A stretch of DNA of 64,000 nt, taken from assembly GCF_010093305.1 (NCBI RefSeq), contig NZ_PDWS01000001.1:248001-312000 (forward strand). Direction: 5' to 3'. This stretch comes from Pseudoxanthomonas sacheonensis (GTDB lineage Bacteria; Pseudomonadota; Gammaproteobacteria; Xanthomonadales; Xanthomonadaceae). Positions 1 to 7,168 of this stretch are shown here, piece after piece. The translations under genes and the position numbers were made by a program. Position 1 is the stretch's first letter, and each line of letters begins with the position of its first letter. The notes below the pieces were generated by a model. That model searched no databases, was not told the origin of the DNA, and saw only the letters and a list, made by a program, of their open reading frames with translations.

Positions 1-1
1 C

Positions 2-289
2 CACGAAGTCAAACCACACGTTATCTATAGCGAGCTGCTGAAGGCGCTGGACCACCCGGCCGTGCAGCCGGTGATCAACCGGGTTTCGCAGCGGCGCCTG
101 GAATACCTGGTCGCTTCCTTCCGTCAGGCTGGCCTGGGCCGTACCGAGGCCCAGCACCGTGCGCGCTTGGCGTATTCGGCCTATCTGGGGTTCCTGCAGC
201 TGGCCCTGCAGCTGCAGCAGCCGCGCTTGCATCACGAGGAATTCGAGGCTTACGTGGAGCATGTGATCAGTACGCTGATCCCGAACTGA
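2..289 (+). CDS. TetR/AcrR-family regulator, C-terminal part (5' truncated by window edge)
   Basis: The reading frame is open from the first bases of the window to a TGA at 287-289, giving the last 95 residues of a protein that begins outside. The helical, Gln/Leu-rich tail (SQRRLEYLVASFRQAGL, then a YLGFLQLALQLQQP stretch) resembles the ligand-binding C-terminal domain of TetR-type repressors. The DNA-binding N-terminus is not present, so the family call rests only on the helical tail and is tentative. A repeat follows directly downstream. Confidence 0.5.
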   Translation, partial: HEVKPHVIYSELLKALDHPAVQPVINRVSQRRLEYLVASFRQAGLGRTEAQHRARLAYSAYLGFLQLALQLQQPRLHHEEFEAYVEHVISTLIPN

Positions 290-613
290 GGCTTCAAAAG
301 CGTTTCGCGCGTTGCGCGAGTCACTTTTCTTTGAACGGCAAAGAAAAGTAACCAAAAGAAAGCCGCCCTAACGCCGCGCCCCACGATGAAGCCGTGGGGT
401 CCGCAAGCAGGCCGGGAATTTCCGTAAGGCGCCTCCTGCGCCTCCGGAAACGGCGCACATCCCTGTGCGCCGCCCCTTCGGGGTTTATCCCGGCCCGCTT
501 GCCGCGTCTCACGGGGCTGGTAGGGCGAACCAAAGCAAACCCAGAGCCGTACAGCGCCAGTTTTGCTTTATTGAGGGATCGCCTTAAACCTAACGGCCCA
601 TTGCCGCATCCCA
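290..613. repeat. Intergenic repeat element, about 300 bp, with AAAGAAAAG palindrome
   Basis: No convincing gene lies in this 324-base gap. It opens with a perfect 11-bp inverted repeat, ACTTTTCTTTG (323-333) and CAAAGAAAAGT (339-349), followed by AACCAAAAGAAAGC. Further short hairpins follow, including CCCCACG/CGTGGGG at about 380-400. Sequence of this style recurs between genes in Xanthomonadaceae genomes (recalled knowledge, not tested). Open frames on both strands here are low-complexity Arg/Pro/Gly-rich and are best read as repeat, not protein. Confidence 0.6.
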
Positions 614-1213
614 ATGTCTATGCTGACCGCTGCCATGAGCGAATCGATGACCGACACGACCACCGCCGAGGTGGCCGCAGCGACCGATGCGGCCCTGGCG
701 CGATCGGCCGCGGCGGGTGACGCCGGTGCATTCGAGTCGATCTACCGCCGCCATGCCGGACGCGTGCACGGCGTGATCGTCAGGCTGGTGGGCGCCCACG
801 GCGTGCGTGCGGAGGATCTGACCCAGGAAGCCTTCGTCCGCGCCTGGCAGGCATTGCCGAAATTCCGTTTCGAAAGCGCTGTCTCCACCTGGTTGCATCG
901 GCTGGCGGTCACCACCGCACTGATGGAACTGCGCAGTCGGCGCGGCGGCCCGCGTTTCGACGAGGATGAAGACGCGCTCGATGGTTTGGGCGTCGCCGAT
1001 TCGGCCGGCAACGGCACCGCGCTTTCGATGGATCTGGAGCGCGCGGTCGCCACGTTGCCTCCGCGTGCCCGAGCGGTGTTGGTGCTGCACGATGTGGAAG
1101 GCTGGAAACACGAAGAAATCGCCAACGAGCTGGGCATGGCGGTAGGTAGCTCGAAGGCGCAGTTGCACCGCGCGCGGCAGTTGCTGCGCGGACGTTTAGG
1201 AGGTGAAGCATGA
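614..1213 (+). CDS. RNA polymerase ECF sigma factor (RpoE-like)
   Basis: 199 residues. Sigma region 2 spans roughly residues 38-105 (AFESIYRRHAGRVH, then DLTQEAFVRAWQALP) and region 4 roughly 140-195 (LPPRARAVLVLHDVEGWKHE followed by the helix-turn-helix IANELGMAVGSSKAQLHRAR). It should direct RNA polymerase to a small extracytoplasmic-stress-type regulon. In-frame ATGs at 614, 620, 635 and 647 all precede the conserved region and none has a strong ribosome-binding site, so the start is uncertain. The stop overlaps the ATG of the next gene by 4 bases, which is typical of sigma/anti-sigma pairs. Confidence 0.9.
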   Translation: MSMLTAAMSESMTDTTTAEVAAATDAALARSAAAGDAGAFESIYRRHAGRVHGVIVRLVGAHGVRAEDLTQEAFVRAWQALPKFRFESAVSTWLHRLAVTTALMELRSRRGGPRFDEDEDALDGLGVADSAGNGTALSMDLERAVATLPPRARAVLVLHDVEGWKHEEIANELGMAVGSSKAQLHRARQLLRGRLGGEA

Positions 1214-1728
1214 ACACGCACAATGGCGGCACACACGATGACGGCACACAGGCCGACGAAACACTTCGCTGGCAACTGCGCGGGCTGCGCCGCGACCTGG
1301 AACCGCAGGCCGACCTGTGGCCGGGCATCGCCTCGCACATCGCCGCAGCGCCCCAGCAAGCGGTGGCGGCCGGCAAGCCGCGAGCGCGTCGTTTCGCTCC
1401 CTGGGCCATGGCCGCTTCGGTGCTGCTGGCCGTCGGCGTGGTCTGGCAGATGATGCCTGCCGCACAACCGCAAGCGCCGGCAGGCAATCCGATGATCCGC
1501 CAACAGGCCGTCTCCATGGCGCTGGATTACGAACGCGCATTCGCCCGCCTGCAGCAGCAAACCAATACCCATCCCGAGATGCATGGAGCCTTCGGCGAAC
1601 TCGACCGCAGCGCCGCGCAGATACTCAGCGCGATCGAAGCCGATCCCAACGCAACGTTCCTGCTCGAACAACTTCGCCGCACCTACGCACGACGCCTGCA
1701 ATTGACGCAGCGCGCGGTCATGACCTGA
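1210..1728 (+). CDS. Putative membrane-anchored anti-sigma factor
   Basis: 172 residues. A soluble N-terminal region of about 55 residues precedes one transmembrane helix near residues 58-78 (FAPWAMAASVLLAVGVVWQM), followed by a periplasmic helical tail. That topology, and the 4-base ATGA overlap with the ECF sigma gene, suggest it holds the sigma factor inactive at the membrane. I see no clear zinc-binding anti-sigma HxxxCxxC motif, so the role is inferred mainly from position and architecture. The next gene starts 10 bases downstream. Confidence 0.65.
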   Translation: MNTHNGGTHDDGTQADETLRWQLRGLRRDLEPQADLWPGIASHIAAAPQQAVAAGKPRARRFAPWAMAASVLLAVGVVWQMMPAAQPQAPAGNPMIRQQAVSMALDYERAFARLQQQTNTHPEMHGAFGELDRSAAQILSAIEADPNATFLLEQLRRTYARRLQLTQRAVMT

Positions 1729-1738
1729 GGATATTCCC

Positions 1739-2647
1739 ATGCGCAACTTCGTTTCCGCCGCTTCATTGTTCTTCGTTCCGCTGCTGGCGCTTTCCGCGGC
1801 CGCCGGCGCCGCCACGCCCATCGACCAGACCCGCGCGCTGGATGCGCGGGGCCGCGTCGATATCGAAAACCTCAAGGGACGCATCCAGGTGCGCGCCTGG
1901 GAGCGCAACGAGGTGAAGATCTCCGGCACGCTCGGCGATGGGGTCGAGAAACTGCTGGTGGAGGGCGACTCCGAGCATCTGACAGTCAAGGTGCAATACC
2001 CCAATAGCGGCGGCTGGGGCGGCAACAAATCCGGACCTACCGATTTGCAGCTGATGGTTCCGGTGCGCGCGGACCTGGACATCGATGCGGTTTCCGCGGA
2101 TGTGGACGTGTCTGGCGTCGCCTCTTCCAAACTATCCATCGACAATGTCAGTGGAGACGTGCTGCTCGCGGCAGCGCCCCGGGAAGTCGATGTGGAAAGC
2201 GTCAGCGGCAACCTGCGGCTGACCGTCAACAGTGGCGATGTCCAGGCGCAGACCGTCAGCGGCGGTATCGTCCTGCGCGGCCGCATGAATGGCCAGATCA
2301 AGACCGAAACCGTATCGGGCGACATCGACGTCGCCGTCAATGGCGAGCGCGTGAACGAATTCTCGTCCAGCACCGTCAGCGGCAATGCCCAGGTGCGCAC
2401 GGAGCTGGCGGCCAAGGGCGAAATCAGCATGGAAAGCGTCAGCGGCGACCTGCTGCTGGTGTTGCCCAAGAGCCTGTCCGCGCAGGTCAGCGGAGAAAGT
2501 TTCAGCGGCGATCTCAAGGCGCCGGGCGCGAAGATACAGAAACCCGAACATGGTCCTGGTTCCAGCTTCAACACCCGTTACGGCACGGGCGAAGGCGAGA
2601 TCAGGCTGGAGACTTTCTCGGGCGATGCGGAGCTGAGGCTGGAGTGA
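1739..2647 (+). CDS. Exported DUF4097-family beta-helix-like protein
   Basis: 302 residues with a signal peptide (hydrophobic segment ending near AAAGAAT). The mature part is built of short repeated strands carrying the signature VSGD/VSGN/FSGD about every 18-20 residues (for example VDVESVSGN, QTVSGG, ETVSGD, METVSG-like and FSGDAE), the hallmark of DUF4097 putative-adhesin proteins. It is third in the operon after the sigma and anti-sigma genes, so it is likely either a regulon target or part of the sensing pathway. The actual ligand is unknown. Confidence 0.85.
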   Translation: MRNFVSAASLFFVPLLALSAAAGAATPIDQTRALDARGRVDIENLKGRIQVRAWERNEVKISGTLGDGVEKLLVEGDSEHLTVKVQYPNSGGWGGNKSGPTDLQLMVPVRADLDIDAVSADVDVSGVASSKLSIDNVSGDVLLAAAPREVDVESVSGNLRLTVNSGDVQAQTVSGGIVLRGRMNGQIKTETVSGDIDVAVNGERVNEFSSSTVSGNAQVRTELAAKGEISMESVSGDLLLVLPKSLSAQVSGESFSGDLKAPGAKIQKPEHGPGSSFNTRYGTGEGEIRLETFSGDAELRLE

Positions 2648-2680
2648 TCTCGCGAAAGACCGCGCGAGACACTTGCTTTA

Positions 2681-2850
2681 CCCTTCTCCAACGGGAGAAG
2701 AGCCTGCCCCGTACTTGATACGGGGTGCCCCGTAGGGGCGGATGAGGGTACGTCGAAACAGGGATTTCTGAAATACCGTAATTGTTTCAACATCACTGCT
2801 TCGCCGTACCCTCACCCCAACCCCTCTCCCGATGGGAGAGGGGCTTTTAA
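2681..2850. repeat. Intergenic palindromic repeat ending in a terminator-like hairpin
   Basis: The 215-base gap after the DUF4097 gene holds CTTCTCC/GGGAGAAG near 2682-2700, GGATGAGGGTAC with its inverted partner GTACCCTCACCCC, and a perfect 10-bp hairpin at 2821-2843 (CCCCTCTCCC-GAT-GGGAGAGGGG) followed by CTTTTAA. The CCTGCCCCGTAC..ATACGGGG segment near 2703-2725 reappears near 53076-53095. The last hairpin could stop transcription from both sides, since the next gene converges. Confidence 0.6.
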
Positions 2851-2863
2851 TCCTTCGCCGCGG

Positions 2864-3676
2864 TCAGGTTGCACCCGGAATGGATTGCAAGAGGCCATCG
2901 CGCCATTCAATCACATGCACGGCGTAGCCGCGTTCCTGCAGGTAGCGAAGAATCGAGCGCACCGTGACCACCGGATAATCGCCCGACAGGCGGGTGCCTA
3001 CGGAGTGGTCGGTAAAGATGGTGTTGACGCCGAACAATCCGCCCAGCACGCGCTTCGCGTAGGCGATATGGATGGTGTCCGGCTTGAAGCCATCGCGCTG
3101 CGCCCACGCGTAGGCGGTGCGCCGGTCGCCCAACTCCGGCGTGGTCGCGACCGCTGCGAGGGTTTCCAGCACCCATTCGGTGGAATTCTGGTATTCGCGG
3201 CTGCCTGGGCGCGCGATCAGGTTGTAGGCCTGTTCGTGCAAGGCGTTGCGTGGAAGCCCGCGCAGATGATCGGCCAGGCGTTGCGCCAGAGCCGGCTGCA
3301 GCCAGACGATGCGGGCGTCCTGATTCACCAGATCGTCGGCGAAGAAGTTCACCAGTCCCTGCGCATGCAGGGCCGACCGTGCGGTACCGCATTCGTTGAG
3401 CAGGTGCAGCACCGTCCAGCGGCCATCGCTGTGATCGCGCAGCGCAAAACCGATATGGCTGTAGACCAGGCCGTGCTTGGAAAGATCGGTGCCGACGCGC
3501 GCCACCAACACGACGGGCGCATCGGTTTCTTCCAGTGCGGCCACTACGCGCATCGCGGTGACGGTCGCGTCGGCGAGCTTTTGCGGCGTAGCCGGCCGGA
3601 TTTCGCACTGCCTCCCGGCAATGGCGGCCAGCGGCCAGGCAAGGCAGAGCGCCAGGAACCAGGCGGAAAGCTTCAT
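2864..3676 (-). CDS. Exported DUF2145-family protein
   Basis: 270 residues with a cleavable signal peptide (MKLSAWFLALCLAWPLAAIA). The body matches the DUF2145 pattern as I recall it: VARVGTDLSKHGLVYSHIGFAL, then LHLLNECGTARSALH and NLIARPGSREYQNSTEWVLE. The conserved Ser-His and Asn-Glu-Cys-Gly positions recall cysteine-peptidase-like (NlpC/P60 or DUF830-type) folds, but no activity is established. It is exported, probably to the periplasm. Its ATG overlaps the stop of the upstream gene by 4 bases, so the two form one small operon. Confidence 0.85.
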   Translation of the reverse strand: MKLSAWFLALCLAWPLAAIAGRQCEIRPATPQKLADATVTAMRVVAALEETDAPVVLVARVGTDLSKHGLVYSHIGFALRDHSDGRWTVLHLLNECGTARSALHAQGLVNFFADDLVNQDARIVWLQPALAQRLADHLRGLPRNALHEQAYNLIARPGSREYQNSTEWVLETLAAVATTPELGDRRTAYAWAQRDGFKPDTIHIAYAKRVLGGLFGVNTIFTDHSVGTRLSGDYPVVTVRSILRYLQERGYAVHVIEWRDGLLQSIPGAT

Positions 3677-4104
3677 GGGTGGATCCGCCGGCTATGGATA
3701 TGCGGTCGCGCGCTTGGGTCGGGGATGAAGGCGATCGCCGCGCTGCCCACCATCAACAACAAACCTCCCGAGACCACCAATGCCGTCCCCACGCTGGTCT
3801 TGGGCGAGCCGGAAAGCAGGCTGTAATCGGGTTCGACCAAGCCTGCCAGCAGAATGGAACCGAATGCAGGCGCCACCGAGATCGTCACCAGTGTCCCGCG
3901 TGCGCTGGCCTGTACTCCGGTGACGGTGAAGTGGGCGCCGGCCTTCAGTGCGTCGTAGAGTGCGATGGGAACTTCGACAGAGGCCTCCAGGCTGGCTGCC
4001 GAGGCATCGCTCAGATGATCGGATTGCGCGCGGGCCGGGGCGGGGAAAGCGCCCAGCGACAAACCCAACGCCAGGATCGGGGAATAGAGGTGGAGACGCG
4101 GCAT
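3673..4104 (-). CDS. Exported small protein with C-terminal membrane segment
   Basis: 143 residues with a signal peptide (ILALGLSLGAFPAPARAQ) and a hydrophobic segment near residues 108-128 (ALVVSGGLLLMVGSAAIAFI). I do not recognise a family from motifs alone. Proteins of this design, short and with a Ser-rich region after the signal peptide, commonly precede DUF2145 genes. The 4-base stop/start overlap with the DUF2145 gene supports joint translation. Confidence 0.7.
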   Translation of the reverse strand: MPRLHLYSPILALGLSLGAFPAPARAQSDHLSDASAASLEASVEVPIALYDALKAGAHFTVTGVQASARGTLVTISVAPAFGSILLAGLVEPDYSLLSGSPKTSVGTALVVSGGLLLMVGSAAIAFIPDPSARPHIHSRRIHP

Positions 4105-4156
4105 GGTCGATTCCGGATTCGGTTTGACCGGAGCTTGCGCACCCTTTGTAGGAACT

Positions 4157-4187
4157 CAACATATTTCTACCAGGTGGCCGTATGTTG
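4157..4187. promoter_or_regulatory. Inverted repeat CAACATA-N17-TATGTTG in divergent promoter region
   Basis: A perfect 7-bp inverted repeat (4157-4163 and 4181-4187) lies in the 109-base region between the divergent starts at 4104 and 4214. A TATACG box at 4197-4202 sits 11 bases before the regulator ATG. This is a candidate operator for the adjacent XRE-type regulator, inferred from symmetry and position only. Confidence 0.35.
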
Positions 4188-4213
4188 CGGGTTGGGTATA
4201 CGATTCCTAAACC

Positions 4214-4957
4214 ATGGCCCTATCGATCGAACTCGTCGACTCTCTGAAGCGCTGCCTGCGCGCGCAAGGTCTGACCTATCGCGACCTGGCCGCGCGCTTG
4301 AAGCTGAGCGAGGCGGCGATCAAGCGGATGTTTTCGCAACGCGCCATGAGCCTGCAGCGGCTGGAGCAGATCTGCGATGCGCTGGATGTGGGTCTGGCCG
4401 AGCTCAGCGCCGAATCCGCGCGCGGCCGTCCTGCCATGGCCAACCTCAGCGAATCGCAGGAACAGGCGCTGGTGAGCGAACCCGCGTTATTGCTCGCCCT
4501 GTTCCTGACCATCAACCGCTGGCGCCAGGAGGACGTGCTGGCGCAGTTCGACTTCAACATCGCGCAATGGACCGCGCTGCTGGTGAAGCTGGACCGTCTG
4601 GGCATCATCGAATTGATGCCGGGCAACCGTGGACGCCCGCTCACCGCTCGCAATTTCCGCTGGCGCGCCAATGGACCGATGGAGCGCTATTTCCGCTTGA
4701 ACCTGCTCGGCGATTTCTTCGCCGATCCCTTCGACGGCGAACAGGATGCGCTGCTGCTGCTGAGCGGCAGCCTGAGCATCGAAGGCGTCAAGCAACTTCG
4801 CCTGCGATTGGAGGAACTGGCGCGCGAGTTCGATGCGCTGCTGGCCCGCGATGCGACCTTGAGCGCGCAGGAACGGGTCGGGGTCAGTCTGGTGTTGGCG
4901 CAGAAACCGTGGCTGCTGCAGTTGTTCCAGCCATACAGGCGTGCGCAGACCGGCTGA
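4214..4957 (+). CDS. XRE-family helix-turn-helix transcriptional regulator
   Basis: 247 residues. The N-terminal 60 residues form a Cro/CI-type HTH (LTYRDLAARLKLSEAAIKRM). A second winged-helix-like segment lies near residues 110-155 (FNIAQWTALLVKLDRLGIIEL, then GNRGRPLTARNF), and the C-terminal third is an all-helical domain. No ligand can be named. The ATG is only a few bases after the promoter-like TATACG, so the transcript may be nearly leaderless. It is divergent from the DUF2145 pair and upstream of pckG on the same strand, so either neighbour could be its target. Confidence 0.8.
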   Translation: MALSIELVDSLKRCLRAQGLTYRDLAARLKLSEAAIKRMFSQRAMSLQRLEQICDALDVGLAELSAESARGRPAMANLSESQEQALVSEPALLLALFLTINRWRQEDVLAQFDFNIAQWTALLVKLDRLGIIELMPGNRGRPLTARNFRWRANGPMERYFRLNLLGDFFADPFDGEQDALLLLSGSLSIEGVKQLRLRLEELAREFDALLARDATLSAQERVGVSLVLAQKPWLLQLFQPYRRAQTG

Positions 4958-4958
4958 T

Positions 4959-4980
4959 AACGTTTTCACAAACGTTTTCA
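4959..4980 (+). repeat. Two tandem AACGTTTTCA direct repeats upstream of pckG
   Basis: AACGTTTTCA occurs at 4959-4968 and again at 4971-4980, a 12-base step, immediately after the regulator stop and about 97 bases before the pckG ATG. Phased direct repeats of this size can be regulator half-sites. No protein can be assigned to them from sequence. Confidence 0.4.
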
Positions 4981-5076
4981 TGGAAATAGCGTCTGCGCTG
5001 CAGCAAGACCGCACCCGCCGGCACGAGTACCATTTAGTTGCATTCGCAACGATATGGTTGGCCTGGGAGGGCGCGC

Positions 5077-6879
5077 ATGAACGCAGCGATTTCGTACTTC
5101 GACGAAAAGAATCCGGCTGCTAGCCGACTCGAGAGCTTGAATCGCTGGGTCGCCGAGACCGCCGCGCTGACCCGGCCGGATTCGATCCACTGGTGCGACG
5201 GCAGCGACGAGGAATACGCCGCGCTGCTGCGATTGATGCAGGAAGACGGCACGCTGCTGCCGCTCAATCCCGATACGCACCCGGGCAGCTGGCTGCACCG
5301 CTCCGACCCCAGCGATGTCGCGCGCGTCGAGCACCTCACCTTCGTATGCAGCCGCGACCGCGACGATGCCGGCCCCAACAACCACTGGATGCCGCCGGCC
5401 GAGGGCCATCGGCGGATGGACGCCTTGTTCGCCGGCTGCATGCAGGGCCGCACGCTGTATGTCATTCCCTACTGCATGGGTCCGATCGATTCGCCGCTGG
5501 CGCGTTGCGGCGTCGAGATCACCGATTCGCCCTACGTGGTCGCCAACATGCGCCTGATGACCCGCATGGGCGCGCCGGCGCTGGCGCGCATCGAACGCGA
5601 GGGCGCGCTTGGGAACGGTACGTACGTCAAAGGCCTGCATTCCATCGGCGAACTGGACCCGGATCGCCGCTTCATCATGCATTTCCCCGAAGAGCTGAGC
5701 ATCAAGAGCTATGGTTCGGGCTATGGCGGCAATGCGCTGCTGGGCAAGAAATGCCACGCCTTGCGCATCGCTTCCTGGCAGGCCCGTCGCGAAGGTTGGT
5801 TGGCCGAGCACATGCTCATCGTCGGTATAGAGAATCCGCGCGGCGAGATCCACTACATCGCCGCAGCCTTTCCGTCTGCCTGCGGCAAGACCAACCTGGC
5901 CATGCTGATCCCACCGGAAAGCTATCGCCAAGCCGGCTGGAAGGTGTGGACGGTGGGCGACGACATCTGCTGGATGCGTCCGGGCGCGGACGGCCGTCTG
6001 TACGCCATCAATCCGGAAGCCGGCTTCTTCGGCGTTGCGCCGGGGACCTCGGAGAAATCCAATCCCAACGCGCTGGCCACCATCGGGCACGACACCATCT
6101 TCACCAATGTCGCGACGACTGCCGACGGGCAGCCTTGGTGGGAAGGTCTGGATGCCCGGGTGCCGTCGAAGGATTGGCAAGGCCGCGATTTCGACCCGGC
6201 CAACGGCCCGGCCGCGCATCCCAACTCGCGCTTCACGGTTTCGGCCCGCCAGTGCCCAAGCTATTCGGCGCACGCCGAAGATCCGCAGGGCGTGCCGATC
6301 TCGGCCATCGTCTTCGGCGGCCGCCGCGCCTCGCTGGTGCCGTTGGTGTTCGAGGCCCGCGACTGGACCCACGGCGTGCTGGTCGGCGCCAGCATGGGTT
6401 CGGAGACCACCGCTGCCGCTACCGGCGATGTCGGCGTGATGCGCCGCGACCCCATGGCCATGAAACCGTTCTGCGGCTACAACTTCGCCGACTATTTCGC
6501 GCATTGGCTGTCGTTCGATGTACCCGGCGCCCATCTGCCCAAGGTCTTCCATGTCAACTGGTTCCGGAAGGACGGGGACGGGAAGTTCCTGTGGCCCGGC
6601 TTCGGCGAGAACCTGCGGGTGCTGGAATGGATGATCGAGCGGGTGGAGGGCCGGGTAGGGGCCGTCGAGTCGCCGATAGGCCTGCAGCCGCACCCGGCGG
6701 ATATCAACCTGCAAGGGGCCGGAGTTTCCCTTGAACAGCTAACGGAGCTCTTCTCCTTCGATAATTCAGCTTGGAAGGCGGAATTCGAGCAAATCTGCGC
6801 CTATCTTGACGAATACGGCAAGAAAACCCCGGCCGCCCTGGTCTCCGAAGCACATAGCGTACTCGGCACTCTGCAGTGA
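5077..6879 (+). CDS. pckG: Phosphoenolpyruvate carboxykinase (GTP)
   Basis: 600 residues, the usual length for the GTP-dependent enzyme, which converts oxaloacetate plus GTP to phosphoenolpyruvate, CO2 and GDP at the entry to gluconeogenesis. The kinase-1a loop with its reactive cysteine is visible near residues 264-278 (FPSACGKTNLAML), along with the substrate-loop region SYGSGYGGNALLGKKCHALR and NWFRKD. The ATG at 5077 is preferred over an in-frame TTG at 5038 because GGGAGGG precedes it at proper spacing. It stands alone, with a regulator upstream on the same strand. Confidence 0.97.
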   Translation: MNAAISYFDEKNPAASRLESLNRWVAETAALTRPDSIHWCDGSDEEYAALLRLMQEDGTLLPLNPDTHPGSWLHRSDPSDVARVEHLTFVCSRDRDDAGPNNHWMPPAEGHRRMDALFAGCMQGRTLYVIPYCMGPIDSPLARCGVEITDSPYVVANMRLMTRMGAPALARIEREGALGNGTYVKGLHSIGELDPDRRFIMHFPEELSIKSYGSGYGGNALLGKKCHALRIASWQARREGWLAEHMLIVGIENPRGEIHYIAAAFPSACGKTNLAMLIPPESYRQAGWKVWTVGDDICWMRPGADGRLYAINPEAGFFGVAPGTSEKSNPNALATIGHDTIFTNVATTADGQPWWEGLDARVPSKDWQGRDFDPANGPAAHPNSRFTVSARQCPSYSAHAEDPQGVPISAIVFGGRRASLVPLVFEARDWTHGVLVGASMGSETTAAATGDVGVMRRDPMAMKPFCGYNFADYFAHWLSFDVPGAHLPKVFHVNWFRKDGDGKFLWPGFGENLRVLEWMIERVEGRVGAVESPIGLQPHPADINLQGAGVSLEQLTELFSFDNSAWKAEFEQICAYLDEYGKKTPAALVSEAHSVLGTLQ

Positions 6880-6972
6880 CTTCGATGGGTGCCAGTGTTT
6901 AGCGCATTTGGCGTACCGTTCAGCTGAAATTGTGACTTCAAGTTTTTGAACAGGGGAAATGGAACTCGCATC

Positions 6973-7011
6973 ACCAATTCATAACAATATAAGTTATTGT
7001 TTTTAATTGGT
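6973..7011. promoter_or_regulatory. AT-rich imperfect palindrome between pckG and the TonB receptor
   Basis: The 289-base gap is strikingly AT-rich for this window. ACCAATT (6973-6979) pairs with AATTGGT (7005-7011), and inside it AACAAT (6983-6988) pairs with ATTGTT (6996-7001), giving a 13-bp interrupted stem around a 7-base loop. It may be a terminator for pckG or an operator for the receptor; the sequence alone cannot decide. No gene is visible in the rest of the gap. Confidence 0.4.
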
Positions 7012-7168
7012 ATTATCGCGAAAGAGTGAGTTTTTGTTGCGGTTGTATCCATCGCCGTAAAAATTACGTTATCCTTCGGCCACCAGGCGTAGTCCCATTT
7101 GGCGTCTGTTTATTTGGCTTGGGTCCTTGCGACCTGGTCTTCAACTCGACCTTGAGAGAGAGCATCAA

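Noticed and set aside
321-614. 97- and 108-residue open frames in the first repeat
   Set aside because: They are Arg/Pro/Gly-rich translations of an intergenic repeat with no independent start signal.
742-2574. A 610-residue minus-strand frame across the sigma/anti-sigma/DUF4097 genes
   Set aside because: It is Ser/Pro/Arg-rich and spans three well-supported plus-strand genes.
4978-6714. A 578-residue minus-strand frame across pckG
   Set aside because: It is antisense to the strongly conserved PEP carboxykinase and shows no domain.
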